From Taudactylus pleione (taxonomy: Eukaryota > Chordata > Amphibia > Anura > Myobatrachidae), in contig JAUIMM010000200.1 in NCBI GenBank assembly GCA_031769625.1, positions 56,194,001-56,258,000 on the forward strand: a stretch of DNA of 64,000 nucleotides, given 5' to 3'. A program made the translations under genes and the position numbers. This document shows, piece after piece, positions 47,665-58,984 of this stretch. How positions within the stretch are numbered: the stretch's first letter is position 1; each line of letters begins with the position of its first letter. The notes under the pieces were generated by a model. The model ran no database searches, was not told the origin of the DNA, and was given only the letters and a program-made list of their open reading frames with translations.

Positions 47665-47913
47665 TTAATAATAGTACATGGTTATGTGATTATTTCAAAA
47701 TACATACTTTCCTGCATTAAATATGTATACGAGTATGCAACTTTTTTTTGCAATAATTTATACTTCAGATACACACATTACTACTATTAGGTACTGCATT
47801 CCCAATGTTACATATGCACATTTTCTAATATAATATCTCCTTAAAGATCTGAGCAATCGGCATATAAATAAACTTATGCTTACATTAACTAAGTGTTGTA
47901 GTTGGATAGTGTC
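47011..47913. other. No gene recognised; (AAT)n at 47619-47662
   Basis: An AAT microsatellite of about 15 units. Otherwise nothing assigned. Confidence 0.5.
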
Positions 47914-48292
47914 TTCTATATTCGGTATGCAGTTAGGAAGTCAACATTCACCATGTCGACATTTATAATGTGAGATGTTATGTCGCCATTGTAGAAATGT
48001 TAACATCTACCGTGTCGACATATGACATGTTGACACAGTGAAAATGTGAACAGTAGTGTTAGGGTTAGCATTAGGGCTAGAGTTAGTGTTATGCTTAGGG
48101 TTGGAGGTAGCATTAGGATTAGTGGTATAGCGTAATAATTGCTTGTAGACATTGTGACCATGTTGACATTTCATCAGTGTTGTGAGAATGCTGAATGTCA
48201 ACCTGCTGAACATCTGCACCATGTCGTCATTCTCATGTTGACATGGTGAATATCCACATGGTGACTATTGACTTAATATACTGAATACCTAT
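47914..48292. mobile_element. ATGTCGACAT-rich MITE-like repeat, copy 2
   Basis: Imperfect inverted ends (TTCGGTATGCAGTTA and TTAATATACTGAATACC), then AACATTCACCATGTCGACAT versus ATGTTGACATGGTGAATAT, bound a core with GTTAGGGTTAGCATTAGGG. The same layout as 1371-1700, but with clearer ends. Confidence 0.7.
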
Positions 48293-48434
48293 ATTCACCA
48301 TTTTAGATACATACGTGATTTTAGTCCTCTTCTGGGCAGCGATGAATATTCAAGTGTACTAATAAAATCATGCTATAATCATCATCAAGCTGTCAGATTT
48401 CCGTACATTGGCTCTGAATGATCACATGAATGCC

Positions 48435-48704
48435 CAGTGCCCTAGCAGGGCAGTAAAGCGCCCTGTGCCCTCCCCGCCTGCTTTACGCATGATGTCAGGG
48501 CCAGCCAGCATCCGGATGTGTGACAGTACACGGAGCATCTAGAAGACGCTGTGTGCAGCTGTATACATGGCAGGGTGTCTGCCTGTAGCGTCCAAAGGCA
48601 CCCTGCTAGCCAGAAGCAAGGGCCATGGGGCAGCGATGGTGATACCTACAGAGTCCTGTGCTCTGCGTGGCGGCACTGGTCGCACAACTTTAGTTATGGC
48701 CCTG
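48435..48704. mobile_element. 270-bp hAT-like MITE (CAGTGCCCTAG)
   Basis: The left end CAGTGCCCTAGCAGGGC and the right end CTTTAGTTATGGCCCTG are weakly inverted. TGAATGCC flanks both sides (48427-48434, 48705-48712), a perfect 8-bp duplication. The right terminus matches the TAGTTA.GGCCCTG family. Confidence 0.88.
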
Positions 48705-48810
48705 TGAATGCCTGTCCTCACCAAAACCTAATTTAAATGATACTTATAATCATTATGGCACAGGAAGAGGCAGTGAGCATGCAGTAGTTCTATAGCTTTT
48801 TTCTCTGTAA

Positions 48811-49743
48811 GGGCTCTATTTACCACAATCCGCATATTGAATGCAGATTGTAGTGTGATATTATCGACTGAATTCGCATTGCGAATTCAGGCAATATCAC
48901 AGGGATTTACTACAAATCCCTTGCAGGGACAGAGCTTATGATAAAGCTCTGTCCTTGTGAATCCCCTCCGCACACTAGTCATGGTATTTTCTCAAAAAAT
49001 ACCGTGACAAAGTGCCCGCGCATGCGCCGACCGGCTGCCGCTGCTATCCCCTGGCATTAAGCTCCGCCCCTGATGCTAAGCCTCGCCCCCCGTGAGCACG
49101 GACCCGCGCGACCTTCCCTCTCCCTTAATTACACTTACCTGCATGATCCGGGCCTCCGGGGATGTCCTCCATGCCTCCGATCAGGTGATCTCCCATACTG
49201 CACTGGGACCCGATCACCTGATGACTGGGCCGCAGTGCACTATGGGAGACCAGCTGACCGGAGGGCAGTCAGCACCGGAGGCCGGATCACTGGTCCCTGG
49301 AGTCAGGTAAGTGAAAAAAAAATTGACAATTTTTTTTTTCTTTTGTTCACAGTAATCAGCTTGCGGTCTGTTTAGCCCACACAGCTGATTACTGGGACCG
49401 ACTCCCGGCTCTGCTCTGCCCGTTAGAGTAGAGTAGGAGGTTGGTAACTGGGGGAGACCCTAGATAACGCCACCTCCAGGTGGCGTTATTATCACAGGGC
49501 TTTCCCCGATATTTTTTACAATTTATTTTTAGTAACTTTGGTCGGATCACATTTCCCATTACAATTATGGGAAATGCGATCTGATTACTAAAAATAATGA
49601 TACTTAGGGGTTGGAGTAGAATTTTACGAATTCTACTCGAATTGCCCTGTAATAACTATATGTGATATTAAAATAATGTGAAAAAGGTGTGAAAACACCC
49701 TTTCACTTTATTTTAGTAAAAATAATGTTAATAAATAGAGCCC
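48811..49743. mobile_element. 933-bp Harbinger-like MITE (GGGCTCTATTTA) with serial hairpins
   Basis: GGGCTCTATTTA and TAAATAGAGCCC are perfect inverted ends, with TAA on both sides (48808-48810, 49744-49746). Hairpins include CTGAATTCGC / GCGAATTCAG, GGACAGAGCTT / AAGCTCTGTCC, TGGCGTTAT-type pairs and GATCACATTTCCCAT / ATGGGAAATGCGATC. The GC-rich middle (49015-49310) may be an additional insertion. No transposase segment. Confidence 0.88.
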
Positions 49744-49924
49744 TAAGAGTCCCCACACTCTCATGATTAATTGAAGCTATAAATGAGGCTAAACAAGCAG
49801 TATTTATGAGAGAAAGGATTCATTAATAACTTTAGTGGTTCTACAGAAGTAGTAAGTTGGATGTGTTACTGTGTTAGGCATCTTACTGCAAGGAGGACAT
49901 AGGAGAGCCCCAGAGGGCAGGCAG

Positions 49925-51300
49925 CAGTGGCGTAACTAGGGAGGGTGCAGGGGGTGCGGTTGCTATGGGGCCCGGCGGCTTAAGGGGCCCGCCGGCCCAG
50001 CGATCGCACCCCCTGCACTTTCCATATGCCGGGCGCCCGCTGAGATTGTGTTACCAGCGGATGCCCGACTCCCACTCAAACCCCCGGCGGCAGCCGGAGG
50101 ATGGAGCTCACTCCGTCTTCCGGGTCCCGCAATGCACTATGGGAGTGACGTCATGACGTCACTCCCATAGTGCCGAGGAGCGGACGCCGGGGACGGAGCT
50201 CAGGAATGAGCTCCGTCTTCCGGGTCCCGCAGTGCACTCTCATAGTGCCGAGGAGCGGGCGACGGGGCGGTCGGCGGCTTCACTGGAGCGGGGATAAGGT
50301 AAGTTTTTTTTTTTGTTTGTTTTGTGTGTGCGCACGCGTCCGCGCACGTGGGGGGAAGTTACTGGGTTCTCACTACTGGGGGCATTACAGAGGGCTCACT
50401 ACAGGGGGCAGCTACAAGGGCTCGCTACTGGGGGCTCACTACTGGGGGCATTACAGGGGGCTCACTATTGGGGGAAGCTACAGGGGGTCACTACTGGGGT
50501 CTCACTACTGGGGGCAGCTACAGGGGGTCGCTACTGGGGGCTCACTACTGGGGGCAGCTACAGGGGCTCACTATTGGGGGCATTACAGGGGGCTCACTAC
50601 TGGGGGCAACTACAGGGGGCTCACTACTGGGGGAAGCTACAGGGGGTCACTACTGGGGGCAGCTACAGGGGGTCACTACAGGGGGCTCACTACTGGGGCA
50701 GTTACTGGGGTCTCACTACTGGGGGCAGCTACTGGGGGCAGCTACTGGGGGCTCACTACTGGGGGCAGCTACAGGGGGTCACTACAGGGGGCTCACTACT
50801 GGGGCAGTTACTGGGGTCTCACTACTGGGGGCAGCTACTGGGGGCTCACTACTGGGGGCAGCTACAGGGGGTCACTACTGGGGGCAGCTACAGGAGGTCA
50901 CTACTGGGGGCAGCTACAGGGGTCACTACAGGGGGCTCACTACTGGGGGCAGCTACACAGGGCTCACTACTGGGGGCAGCTACAAGGGGCTCACTATTGG
51001 GGGCATTACAGGGGGCTCACTACTGGGGGCAATTACAAGGGGCTCTCTACTGGGGGCATTACAGGGGGCTCACTACTGGGGGCATTACAGGGGGCTCATT
51101 ACTGGGGGCAACTACAGGGGGCTCACTACTGGGGGCACTGCATAAGGGGCACCATTACAGTGGGCATTGCATAAGGGGCACCATTACAGTGGGCATTTAA
51201 TGTTTATGGGGAACTACTGTGGTTATTGTGTAAGACCTAAGTTAGGGGGGGCCCTTAAAAATGTTGCTATGGGGCCCAAAAAGTTCTAGTTACGCCCCTG
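49925..51300. mobile_element. 1,376-bp hAT-like element filled by a minisatellite
   Basis: CAGTGGCGTAACTAG and CTAGTTACGCCCCTG are inverted. GCAGGCAG flanks both sides (49917-49924, 51301-51308), a perfect 8-bp duplication. Subterminal words GCTATGGGGCCC occur near both ends. The middle (50360-51190) is a G-rich tandem array. Near the left are two CCGTCTTCCGGGTCCCGCA units (about 50114 and 50213). No transposase segment. Confidence 0.94.
50360..51190. repeat. ~27-bp G-rich minisatellite inside the hAT-like element
   Basis: Units of the type CACTACTGGGGGCAGCTACA plus GGGGGCT, mostly 24 or 27 bp. Lengths divisible by three and lack of stops leave all three forward frames open for about 270-330 codons, giving Gly/Ser/Leu/Ala-rich artefact frames. 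Confidence 0.93.
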
Positions 51301-51308
51301 GCAGGCAG

Positions 51309-51725
51309 CCTCATTGATAAAGTGGAACAAATGGTTAGATTATAAAAAAATAAAAATAAATGAGATTGGTTTACACAGAAAAAAAGGCACCTCAAACGTG
51401 ACCTAATTAACATATAGAACTATATCCTACAACAATGAAAGATTTGTCTACTGGACATTTCCTGACAGGAAGTTAAAGGTTTCTTAATTGAAAATGGGGC
51501 ACAATTCACTATCAGCATAGGAAGATAATGGAATCTGGTGTTATAGTATAGCTAGTTGTCCATTAAATGTATAGATTTACCTTTCTATGATCTATGAGGC
51601 TAAGGGCCTTTGACCACAGCTGCTACTGTATCTTTATACTAATGCTGCGGCCGGTGGTCTTCCTGCTGATACACCCACCGGCTGCTAATCAGTTGCACCA
51701 TCGGAGATTGCACCAGCGCTATGGT
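51309..51725. other. No recognised feature
   Basis: AT-rich, then a short region with a CCGGTGG / CCACCGG hairpin (about 51650-51685). Nothing assigned. Confidence 0.45.
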
Positions 51726-51853
51726 CAGGGCCGGACTGGGACTAAAAATAGGCCCTGGCATTTAAAGAACATACAGGCCCACATTGGCGTCAGCGTCTAA
51801 AATAGACATAGACATAGACTCCTCCCCTTTGAATTACTGACTCCTCCCACTTA

Positions 51854-52141
51854 TGCTGCCCATCCACTAGAAGACAGGCAAAAGACTGCACGATTATGAC
51901 ATTGTAATTGTTCAGTGTAGGAACATCAATCATCTGCTTACATGTTCAACCTGACATTATCATCAGGTTGTCCAGCATGTTTGCCCGATGATAGATGTCT
52001 AAAATGACCAGCGGAAGCGTGCATCGCTGGTCGTTTTAGACATTTTAGTGAACAATTTGCAAACGATTAATGAACGATTGAACGATAACGATATAGTTAT
52101 CGTTCAATCACTCAATTTAATCGCCTAGTGGATGGGCAGCA
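51854..52141. mobile_element. 288-bp Harbinger-like MITE (TGCTGCCCATCCACTAG)
   Basis: TGCTGCCCATCCACTAG and CTAGTGGATGGGCAGCA are perfect inverted ends. TTA lies left and CTA right (2 of 3). Internal hairpins include GAACGATAACG / CGTT-type pairs. Relative of 37833-38071. Confidence 0.85.
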
Positions 52142-52261
52142 CTATGCTCTTACACATATAATTAATATTAGAACAACATACAAGTATACATCATTCTCTG
52201 TATTAAAATACACACAACAGAGCTCATCCTGCAGAGGATTCAAACATGATTCAAACGTGTG

Positions 52262-52900
52262 TCTCTACTGCAAGGGGGGGGCTACTACTGGGAAAACTAC
52301 AAGGGGGGCTACTACTGGGAACACTACAAGGGTGGGCTACTACTGGGGGCACTACAAGGGGGACTACTACTGGGGGCACTACAAGGGAGGACTACTACTG
52401 GGGGCACTACAAGGGGGATTACTACTGGGGACACTACAAGGGGGAACTACTACTGGGGGCACTACAAGGGGGGGATTACTACTGGGGCACTACAAGGGGG
52501 ATTACTACTGGGGGCACTACAAGGGGGGGACTACTACTGGGGGAACTACAAGGGGGGGTTACTACTGGGGACACTGCATAGGGGGGAACCTCCACTGGGA
52601 GGACTACTACTAGGGGCACTACAAGAGAGGGGACTACTACTAGGGTCACTACAAGGGGGGGACCACTACTGGGGGCACTATATAAAGGGCAATACTGGGG
52701 GCACTGCATAAGGGATGGGAAATACAACTGGGGCCACTGTTTAAAGGGCGCTGCATAAAGGGTACCACTATTGGGGGGCCCTGCATGGGGGGACTGCTAC
52801 TGGGGGCACTATATAAGGGGCTTACTACTGGGGACACAAGGGGCACTGCACAGGGGGGACCACTACCGGGGGCACTGTAAAAGGGGCACTGCATAGGGGG
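52262..52900. repeat. ~27-bp G-rich minisatellite
   Basis: Units of the type CTACTACTGGGGGCACTACA plus AGGGGGG. Related in wording to the array at 50360-51190 and to the short run near 10470-10590. Confidence 0.92.
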
Positions 52901-52953
52901 GCGCCAAAAAATATACTCGATTACCAAAAAATTTGGGCTAGGGCTGGCCCTGC

Positions 52954-53266
52954 GGTCAAACTGCCGATAATGATAGGTTGACCATGTTCGGGATGAGGGA
53001 GGGTGCCTACACTGAACGACCCATCGTTCAGTGTAGGCACTGCAGGGGATGGGGAATGACGGTACGATTACGATGTCGTAATCGTACTGTCCTTCCCTAG
53101 TCGCCAAGTGGGTGTGCGGCTTTACAGCAAAGCATTTCTAATAGGGATGGGTGTAATTAAAAAAAGTCCATTATTGTTCAGCCTTCAGTGGACCATAACC
53201 TAATGTGTGATTACCACCTCTATAGCTGAGGACCTGAAAATCTGCAAGAAAAGTCACGTACTCATT
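52954..53266. repeat. MITE remnants
   Basis: 52954-53117 ends in CCAAGTGGGTGTGCGGCTTTA, the inverse of a TAAAGCCGCACACCCACTTGG-type terminus, and contains CACTGAACGA / TCGTTCAGTG hairpin arms. Its left partner was not found. The rest is unassigned. Confidence 0.45.
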
Positions 53267-53885
53267 GGACGATATGAACAATAATAACTTTATCGTTCAT
53301 CGGCTTCAATATCGTCAAGTGTGTATGCAAGATATCGTTAACGATGCGCACTCCTAGGGCACGATTCTATTCAACGCGATGTAAATAGCACCGGGAGATA
53401 GCTCCCGGAGTTATTCAATTCATCACGATGTTAGGTAGGGGAAGGCTCGTTCTCGTGCCTTAAACAGGGTGTTTAGGCGCGATAAAGGGCATTCCCCGAC
53501 CTAACTTCACGGCGCGAGGCTGTTTTCCAGGCGCGAAGGGCAGAAAACAGCCTCGCGCCGGGACTTTTGTCGGATTTCTTCTCTCATCCCCGGAGGAATG
53601 AGAGAAGAAATCATTAGTCGGACTTGGCAGCGTGGTGTATTGAATAGCTCCGGGAGCTCACTCCCGACGCTATTTACATCGCGTTGAATAGAATCGTGCC
53701 CCTACAGATCATTAACGATGTATTTCATCGCCCGAATATGCAAGGCAATTTGACAATATCGTCAGGTTGTGCATGTTCGGGGATGAGGGAGGGTACTCTC
53801 ACTGAACGATAACGACATTGAGCCCAGCGGTGCAGGGGAAACACTGGACGATAGCGCTCATGGAGCATATCATCCAGTGTGTATG
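53267..53885. mobile_element. MITE interrupted by a second MITE
   Basis: The left part (TGGACGATATGAAC to GATGCGCACTC) and the right part (ATCATTAACGATGTATTTC to CCAGTGTGTATGTGGTTTT) belong to the GATAACGATAT-rich group and are separated by the element at 53357-53701. The outer termini are not sharply defined. Confidence 0.5.
53357..53701. mobile_element. 345-bp serial-hairpin MITE (GGGCACGATTCTATTC)
   Basis: The termini are perfect inverted repeats over about 33 bp (GGGCACGATTCTATTCAACG and inward), with CTA on both sides (53354-53356, 53702-53704). Internal hairpins: 53391-53408 (7-bp arms), 53430-53443 with 53492-53505 (14, one mismatch), 53511-53526 with 53544-53559 (16, perfect), 53573-53587 with 53598-53612 (15, perfect). 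Confidence 0.93.
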
Positions 53886-54066
53886 TGGTTTTACACTCTG
53901 TATATAAAATGCAGAAGCATCATGCAAAGTGAATAAAATTTTTATTTTTACAAGTAATTAAGATAATAATTAATAATAGACAAATTTAGAATGTGTAAGG
54001 TAAATACAATATATTTAGCTGTGTCTTTTCCTATAAAATAAAAATATACATATTCATACACACAAA

Positions 54067-54068
<2 letters not shown>

Positions 54069-54115
<47 letters not shown>

Positions 54116-54181
54116 TATACTGTACATGTGTATATATACATATATATATATATATACACACATATAGTATATATACATATA

Positions 54182-54225
<44 letters not shown>

Positions 54226-54252
54226 GCACATACATATATTTTAGATAAATAT

Positions 54253-54297
<45 letters not shown>

Positions 54298-54346
54298 GAT
54301 ATGTATATATATATATATATATATACACATATATATATACATACAC

Positions 54347-54386
<40 letters not shown>
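54069..54386. repeat. Compound (TA)n/(CA)n microsatellite
   Basis: About 320 bp of TATATA with interspersed CACA and TACA. All frames in both orientations are meaningless Tyr/Ile/His repeats. Length is probably polymorphic and assembly-sensitive. Confidence 0.97.
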
Positions 54387-54395
<9 letters not shown>

Positions 54396-55254
54396 ACTAA
54401 GCACTTGCAAGGGGGTTCCAGTCTCAGCACCTACCTGCAGGTTGGTGCTTCTGTGATCATCGGACGGGGATGCTCCTGTGATAATGGGGAAGCGCTGGTG
54501 TGATCAGGAGGGGGGGCACCCACGGGGGGACGGGGGCACCCGTGTCAGGAGGTGGCTGTTGTGATGGGGGGTGGGCACCGCGGGGGGTCCTCTTGTGATT
54601 GCGGGAGGGGGCACACTGTGATCATGTGCAGAGCGCAGAGGAGCAGTAGCTCCGTCTCCAGTCGACCATGATTTACAGACACTAGAGCCCACCTCTGCCT
54701 CTTGCCATTTTTTACATTTGCACTATGTGGCCACGGCCATTTTCGGGGGGATTTTTCTGTGTGGTGTGGAGGGAGACGTACTCGCCGGGAATGTAGGCAG
54801 CCGGACCGGCCCATCTTGGCATCAGCCCTTCTGGCTATGGTGGTGCAGAATCTCCATCGGAACATGGCCATCTCTGTCAGTTGACGTGTCTTTAGCAGCT
54901 CTTGCGTCCAAATGTGAATCAGATGCAAGCGCAGACTGAAAACATTGGCCCCTCGCGTGCGGCATCAACACTACAAACACCTCAGGTGCTAATTGAGCCC
55001 TTTATTTTCCCTTTAACAGGGTAATCAAATAATATCTATTAAACATTTTGCTTGATGGACAATTTACGTATTTCTGTATGTAGCAATGTATTGTGAACCC
55101 ATCCGGATGAAGTGGTCGAGTTCGACAGTAACAATGTCGACAAACACAACAACACAACCCGGCATGCCAAAATGTTAGTAATGCAATTTAAAGCATTTTA
55201 AAAGCATTGACTTTAAAATGAAAACATGATGTTTGAAGTTGCGAAGCAGACACT
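54387..55254. other. No gene; G-rich irregular repeats at 54460-54620
   Basis: GTGATCA and GGGGGCAC words recur in a G-rich stretch, then non-repetitive GC-balanced sequence follows. No paired termini or coding segment were identified. Confidence 0.45.
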
Positions 55255-55781
55255 GTTAAAATTAGGGGTGTGCATCGGCCACTTTTCGTGTTTTGTGTTT
55301 TGGTTTTGGATCTGGATCTTTCTTCGTGTTTTGGATCTGGATTGGTTTTGCCAAAACCACCCTTCGGTGTTTTGGGTTCTGGGTTTTGTGTTTTGGATCT
55401 GTATTTTTTTTAAAAAAAGCATAAAAACAGCTAAAATCACAGAATGTGTTGATTTTTCTGCTCCTATGCTATTATTAACCTCAAAAACCTTAATTTCCAC
55501 TCATTTCCAGTCTATTCTGAACACCTCACACCTCACAACAGTGTTTTTATGTCCAAAAGGTTGCACCGAGGTAGATGGATGACTATGCTAAGCGACACGA
55601 GTGGGCGGCACAAACACGTGGCCCATCTAGGAGTGACACTGCAGTGGCAGACAGGATGGCAGTTTGAAAAACTAGGCCCCAAACAGTACATAATTAAAAG
55701 AAAAAAAAGAGGTGCAAGATGGAATTGTCCTTGGGCCCTCCCACCCACCCTTTTGTTGTATAAACAGGACATGCACACTTT

Positions 55782-55845
55782 AACAAACCAATCATTTCAG
55801 CGCCAGGGTCTGCCACACGACTGTGGCTGAAATGATTGGTTTGTT
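55782..55845 (-). other. 20-bp-arm hairpin downstream of the transposase stop
   Basis: AACAAACCAATCATTTCAGC (55782-55801) is perfectly inverted at 55826-55845 with a 24-nt loop. It lies about 50 nt beyond the transposase stop, so it would be in the 3-prime untranslated region. It might stabilise or end the transcript, or be a remnant of a small insertion; neither is shown. Confidence 0.7.
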
Positions 55846-55897
55846 TGGGCCCCCACAAAACAAGCTGGCAATTAATCTGTCCCTGCACAAACTGGCT

Positions 55898-58800
55898 CTA
55901 CGGAGGCAAGATGTCGTCCTCATCCTCATCCACCGATTCCTCACCCTCTTCAGTGTTGTGTACATCCTCATCCTCACAGAGTATTAACTCGTCCCCGCTG
56001 GAATCCACCACCACAGGTCCCTCTGTACGTTCTGGAGGCTGGTCACCCTGGAAGAGTTGATAATTAATTTTTATGAACATCATCTTCTCCACATTTTGTG
56101 GAAGCAACCTCCTACGCCTTTCGCTGACAAGGTTCCCAGCTGCACTAAACACTCTTTCGGAGTACACACTGGAGGGGGGGGGCAACTCAGGTAAAATAGA
56201 GCCAGTTTGTACAGGGGCCTCCAAATTGCCTCTTTTTTCTGCCAGTACAGGTACGGACTGTCTGACATGCCTACTTGGATGCTGTCACCGATGTAATCCT
56301 CCACCATTCTGTCAATGGTGACAGTATCATATGCAGTGACAGTAGACATGTCAGAAATTGTTGCCAGGTCCTTCAGTCCGGACCAGATGTCCAAACTTGG
56401 TCCTGCCTGCCCTGCATCACCACCAGCGGGTTGCTTAGGATACCTAAGTTTTTTCCTGGCAGCCCCAGTTGCGGGAGAAAATGAAGAAGGAGCTGTTGAC
56501 GTGTCACGTTCCGCTTCAGCTGACAGTGTTTTCACCAGCAGATCTTTGCACCTCTGCAGGCTTGTGTCGGCCGGAAAGAGAGACACCACATAGGCTTTAA
56601 ACCTAGGATCGAGCACGGTGGCCAAAATGTAGTGGTCTGATTTCAACAGATTGACCACCCTGGAATCCTGGCAAAGCGAAAGAAGGGCTTCATCCACAAG
56701 TCCCACATGCCAAGCGGAATCGCTCTGTCTTAGCTCCTCCTTCACTTTCTCCAGCTGCTTCTGCAAAAGCCTGATGAGGGGAATGACCTGACTCAAGCTG
56801 GCAGTGTCTGAACTGACTTCACATGTGGCAAGTTCGAAGGGCTGGAGAACCTTGCACAATACGGAAATCATTCTCCACTGTGCTTGAGTCAGGTGCATAC
56901 CCCCTCCTTTGGCTCTGTCATAGGTGGATGTATAGGCTTGAATGGCCTTTTGCTGCTCCTCCATCCTCTGAAGCATATAGAGGGTTGAGTTCCACCGCGT
57001 CACAACCTCTTGCTTCAGATGATGGCGGGGCAGGTTCAAGAGTGTTTGCTGGCGCTCCAGTCTTCGGCACGCAGTCGCTGAATGGCGAAAGTGGCCAGAA
57101 ATTTTTCGGGCCACCCAAAGCGTCTCCTGCACGTCCCTGTCGCTTTTTAGAAAATTCTGCACCACCAAGTTTATTGTGTTAGCAAAACATGGGACGTGCT
57201 GGAATTTGCCCAGATGTAATGCCCGCACAATATTGGTGGCGTTGTCAGATATCACAAATCCCCAGGAGAGTCTAAGTGGGGTAAGCCACTGGGCGATGAT
57301 TTCCCTCAGTTTCTCTAAGAGGTTGTCGGCGGTGTGCCTCTTACTGAAACCGGTGATACACAGCGTAGCCTGCCTTGGAACGAGCTGGCGTTTCTGAGAT
57401 GCTGCGACTGGTGACGCTGCTGCTGTTGCTGCGTAAGGTGATACATCTACCCAGTGGGCTGTCACAGTCATATAGTCCTTAGTCTGCCCTGTTCCAATTG
57501 TCCACATGTCCGTGGTTAAGTGGACATTGGGTACAACGGCATTTTTCTGGACACTGAGGACACTTTTTATGACGTTTCTGTACAGTCTCGGTATCGCCTG
57601 CCTAGTGAAGTGGAATCTAGACGGGATTTGGAACCGGGGACACACTACCTCCATCTATTGTCTAAATCCCACTGCACTAATGGCGGATACCGGACGCACG
57701 TCTAACACCAACATAGCAGTCAAGGCCTCAGTTATACGTTTTGCTTCAGGATGACTGCTGTCGTACTTCATCCTCCTCGCTAAGGACTGTTGAAGGGTCA
57801 ATTGTTTAGTAAAAGTAGTGGTGTTCCTACTTCCTCTCTGGGATGATGAACGACTCCCAGCAGCAGCAACAGCAGCAGCGGCAGCAGGAGGCGTAGCAAT
57901 GCAGGATCCTCCGGAGGAATCCCCGATAGGAGAGTCAGTCATGCCAGTGACATGGCCTGCAGGACTACTTCCGATCCTGACTAAGGAGGAAATTGACGAG
58001 GAGGGAGTTGACGGTGTGGTTTGCAGGCGCTTGGATACAACAGGACAACGGGATTTAGGTGTCCCTGGACTGCTTACGGTCTTAGCCAAAGTTTCTGAAC
58101 TTGACAGTAACTTATTATGAACGCGCTGCAGGTGCCGTATAAGGGAGGATGTTCCTAGGTGGTTAACGTCCCTACCCCTACTTATTCCACCTTTACATAA
58201 GGTACATATGGCAAGACAGTTGTTGTCCGGATTTGGATAGAAATATTGCCAGACCAAAGAGGTGGAATGTTTGGTCTTCTGCCCAGGCATGACCGTGATG
58301 GGCTTTTTCATCCCACGGACAACAACTGTCTCCCCCGGAGCCTGATTTAAACAAACCACATCACCATCAGAATCCTCCTCGCCCACTTCCTCCTCAGCGC
58401 CAGCTACACCAGTATCCTCATCCTGTTGTACTTCAACAGTGACATCTTCAATTTGCATATCAGCAAGTGGACTGTGGGTGCTCCTTTCAGCTCTTGCTGG
58501 GAAGGTCAGGCATCGCAACCGCCAACACACTTGGACTCTCCTTGGGGATTTGTGATATCTTCTTAGAACGCACAGTTCTTCGCTGTGCTTTTGCCAGCTT
58601 AACTCGTTTGATTTTTTTAGTGGGAGGAGGGCTTCCATCGTCATGTGAAGCTGAACCACTAGTCATGAACATAGGGAAAGACCTTAGCCGTTCCTTGCCA
58701 CTCCGTGTCATAAATGGCATATTGGCAAGTTTACGTTTCTCTTCAGATGATTTAAATGTTTTTTTTTAAGGTCATTTTCCTGAACTTTGTCATTTGGGAT

Positions 58801-58964
58801 TGTATGTGGCTTCTACTATGACATTGGGCATCGGCCTTGGCAGACGACGTTGATGGCCTGTTATCGTCTATGTCATGACTAGTGGCAGCAGCTTCAGCAC
58901 TAAGAGGAAGTGGTTCTTGATCTTTCTCTATTTTATTTTTATCGGAGAAAGTTTGGTCCTCCAT
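55898..58964 (-). pseudogene. BED-finger hAT transposase (ZBED-like), broken
   Basis: Product: a cut-and-paste DNA transposase of the hAT superfamily, acting in the nucleus on the element ends. Segments in order: an N-terminal part from ATG 58964 (MEDQTFSDKNKIEKDQ), a Lys/Arg-rich stretch (about 58720-58490), a BED zinc finger (58110-58266; CTLC then HLQRVH), first catalytic Asp in TTDMWT (near 57507), FVISDNATN, RWNST, and the C-terminal dimerisation region (SSVYSERVFSAAGN, LLPQNVEKMMFIKINY). Damage: a frameshift at an A9 run (near 58760); a frame change near 58495; an in-frame TAG at 57655-57657; a frameshift at a C9 run (56173-56182). The CxxH-type motif reads CFAN (Asn at 57178-57180) where His is usual. 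The summed length (about 1,000 codons) is long for hAT because of the acidic N-terminal extension. Splicing could remove some breaks, but the homopolymer shifts lie in coding parts. Confidence 0.93.
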
Positions 58965-58984
58965 TTATGTTATATCGATTTGAT

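Larger units (their letters stand above)
51726..52953. mobile_element. hAT-like element with minisatellite, no target duplication
   Basis: CAGGGCCGGACTGGGACT and the inverse GGGCTAGGGCTGGCCCTG are similar ends. The flanking octamers do not match, so the ends may come from two copies or the duplication has decayed. It carries an inserted MITE (51854-52141) and a G-rich minisatellite (52262-52900). Confidence 0.6.

Noticed and set aside
50170..51200. Open frames of 273-334 codons rich in Gly, Ser, Leu and Ala
   Set aside because: Three overlapping frames over a 24/27-bp minisatellite inside a transposon; an artefact of unit length divisible by three.
53948..54430. Tyr/Ile-rich frame of 160 codons
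   Set aside because: Translation of a (TA)n/(CA)n microsatellite.
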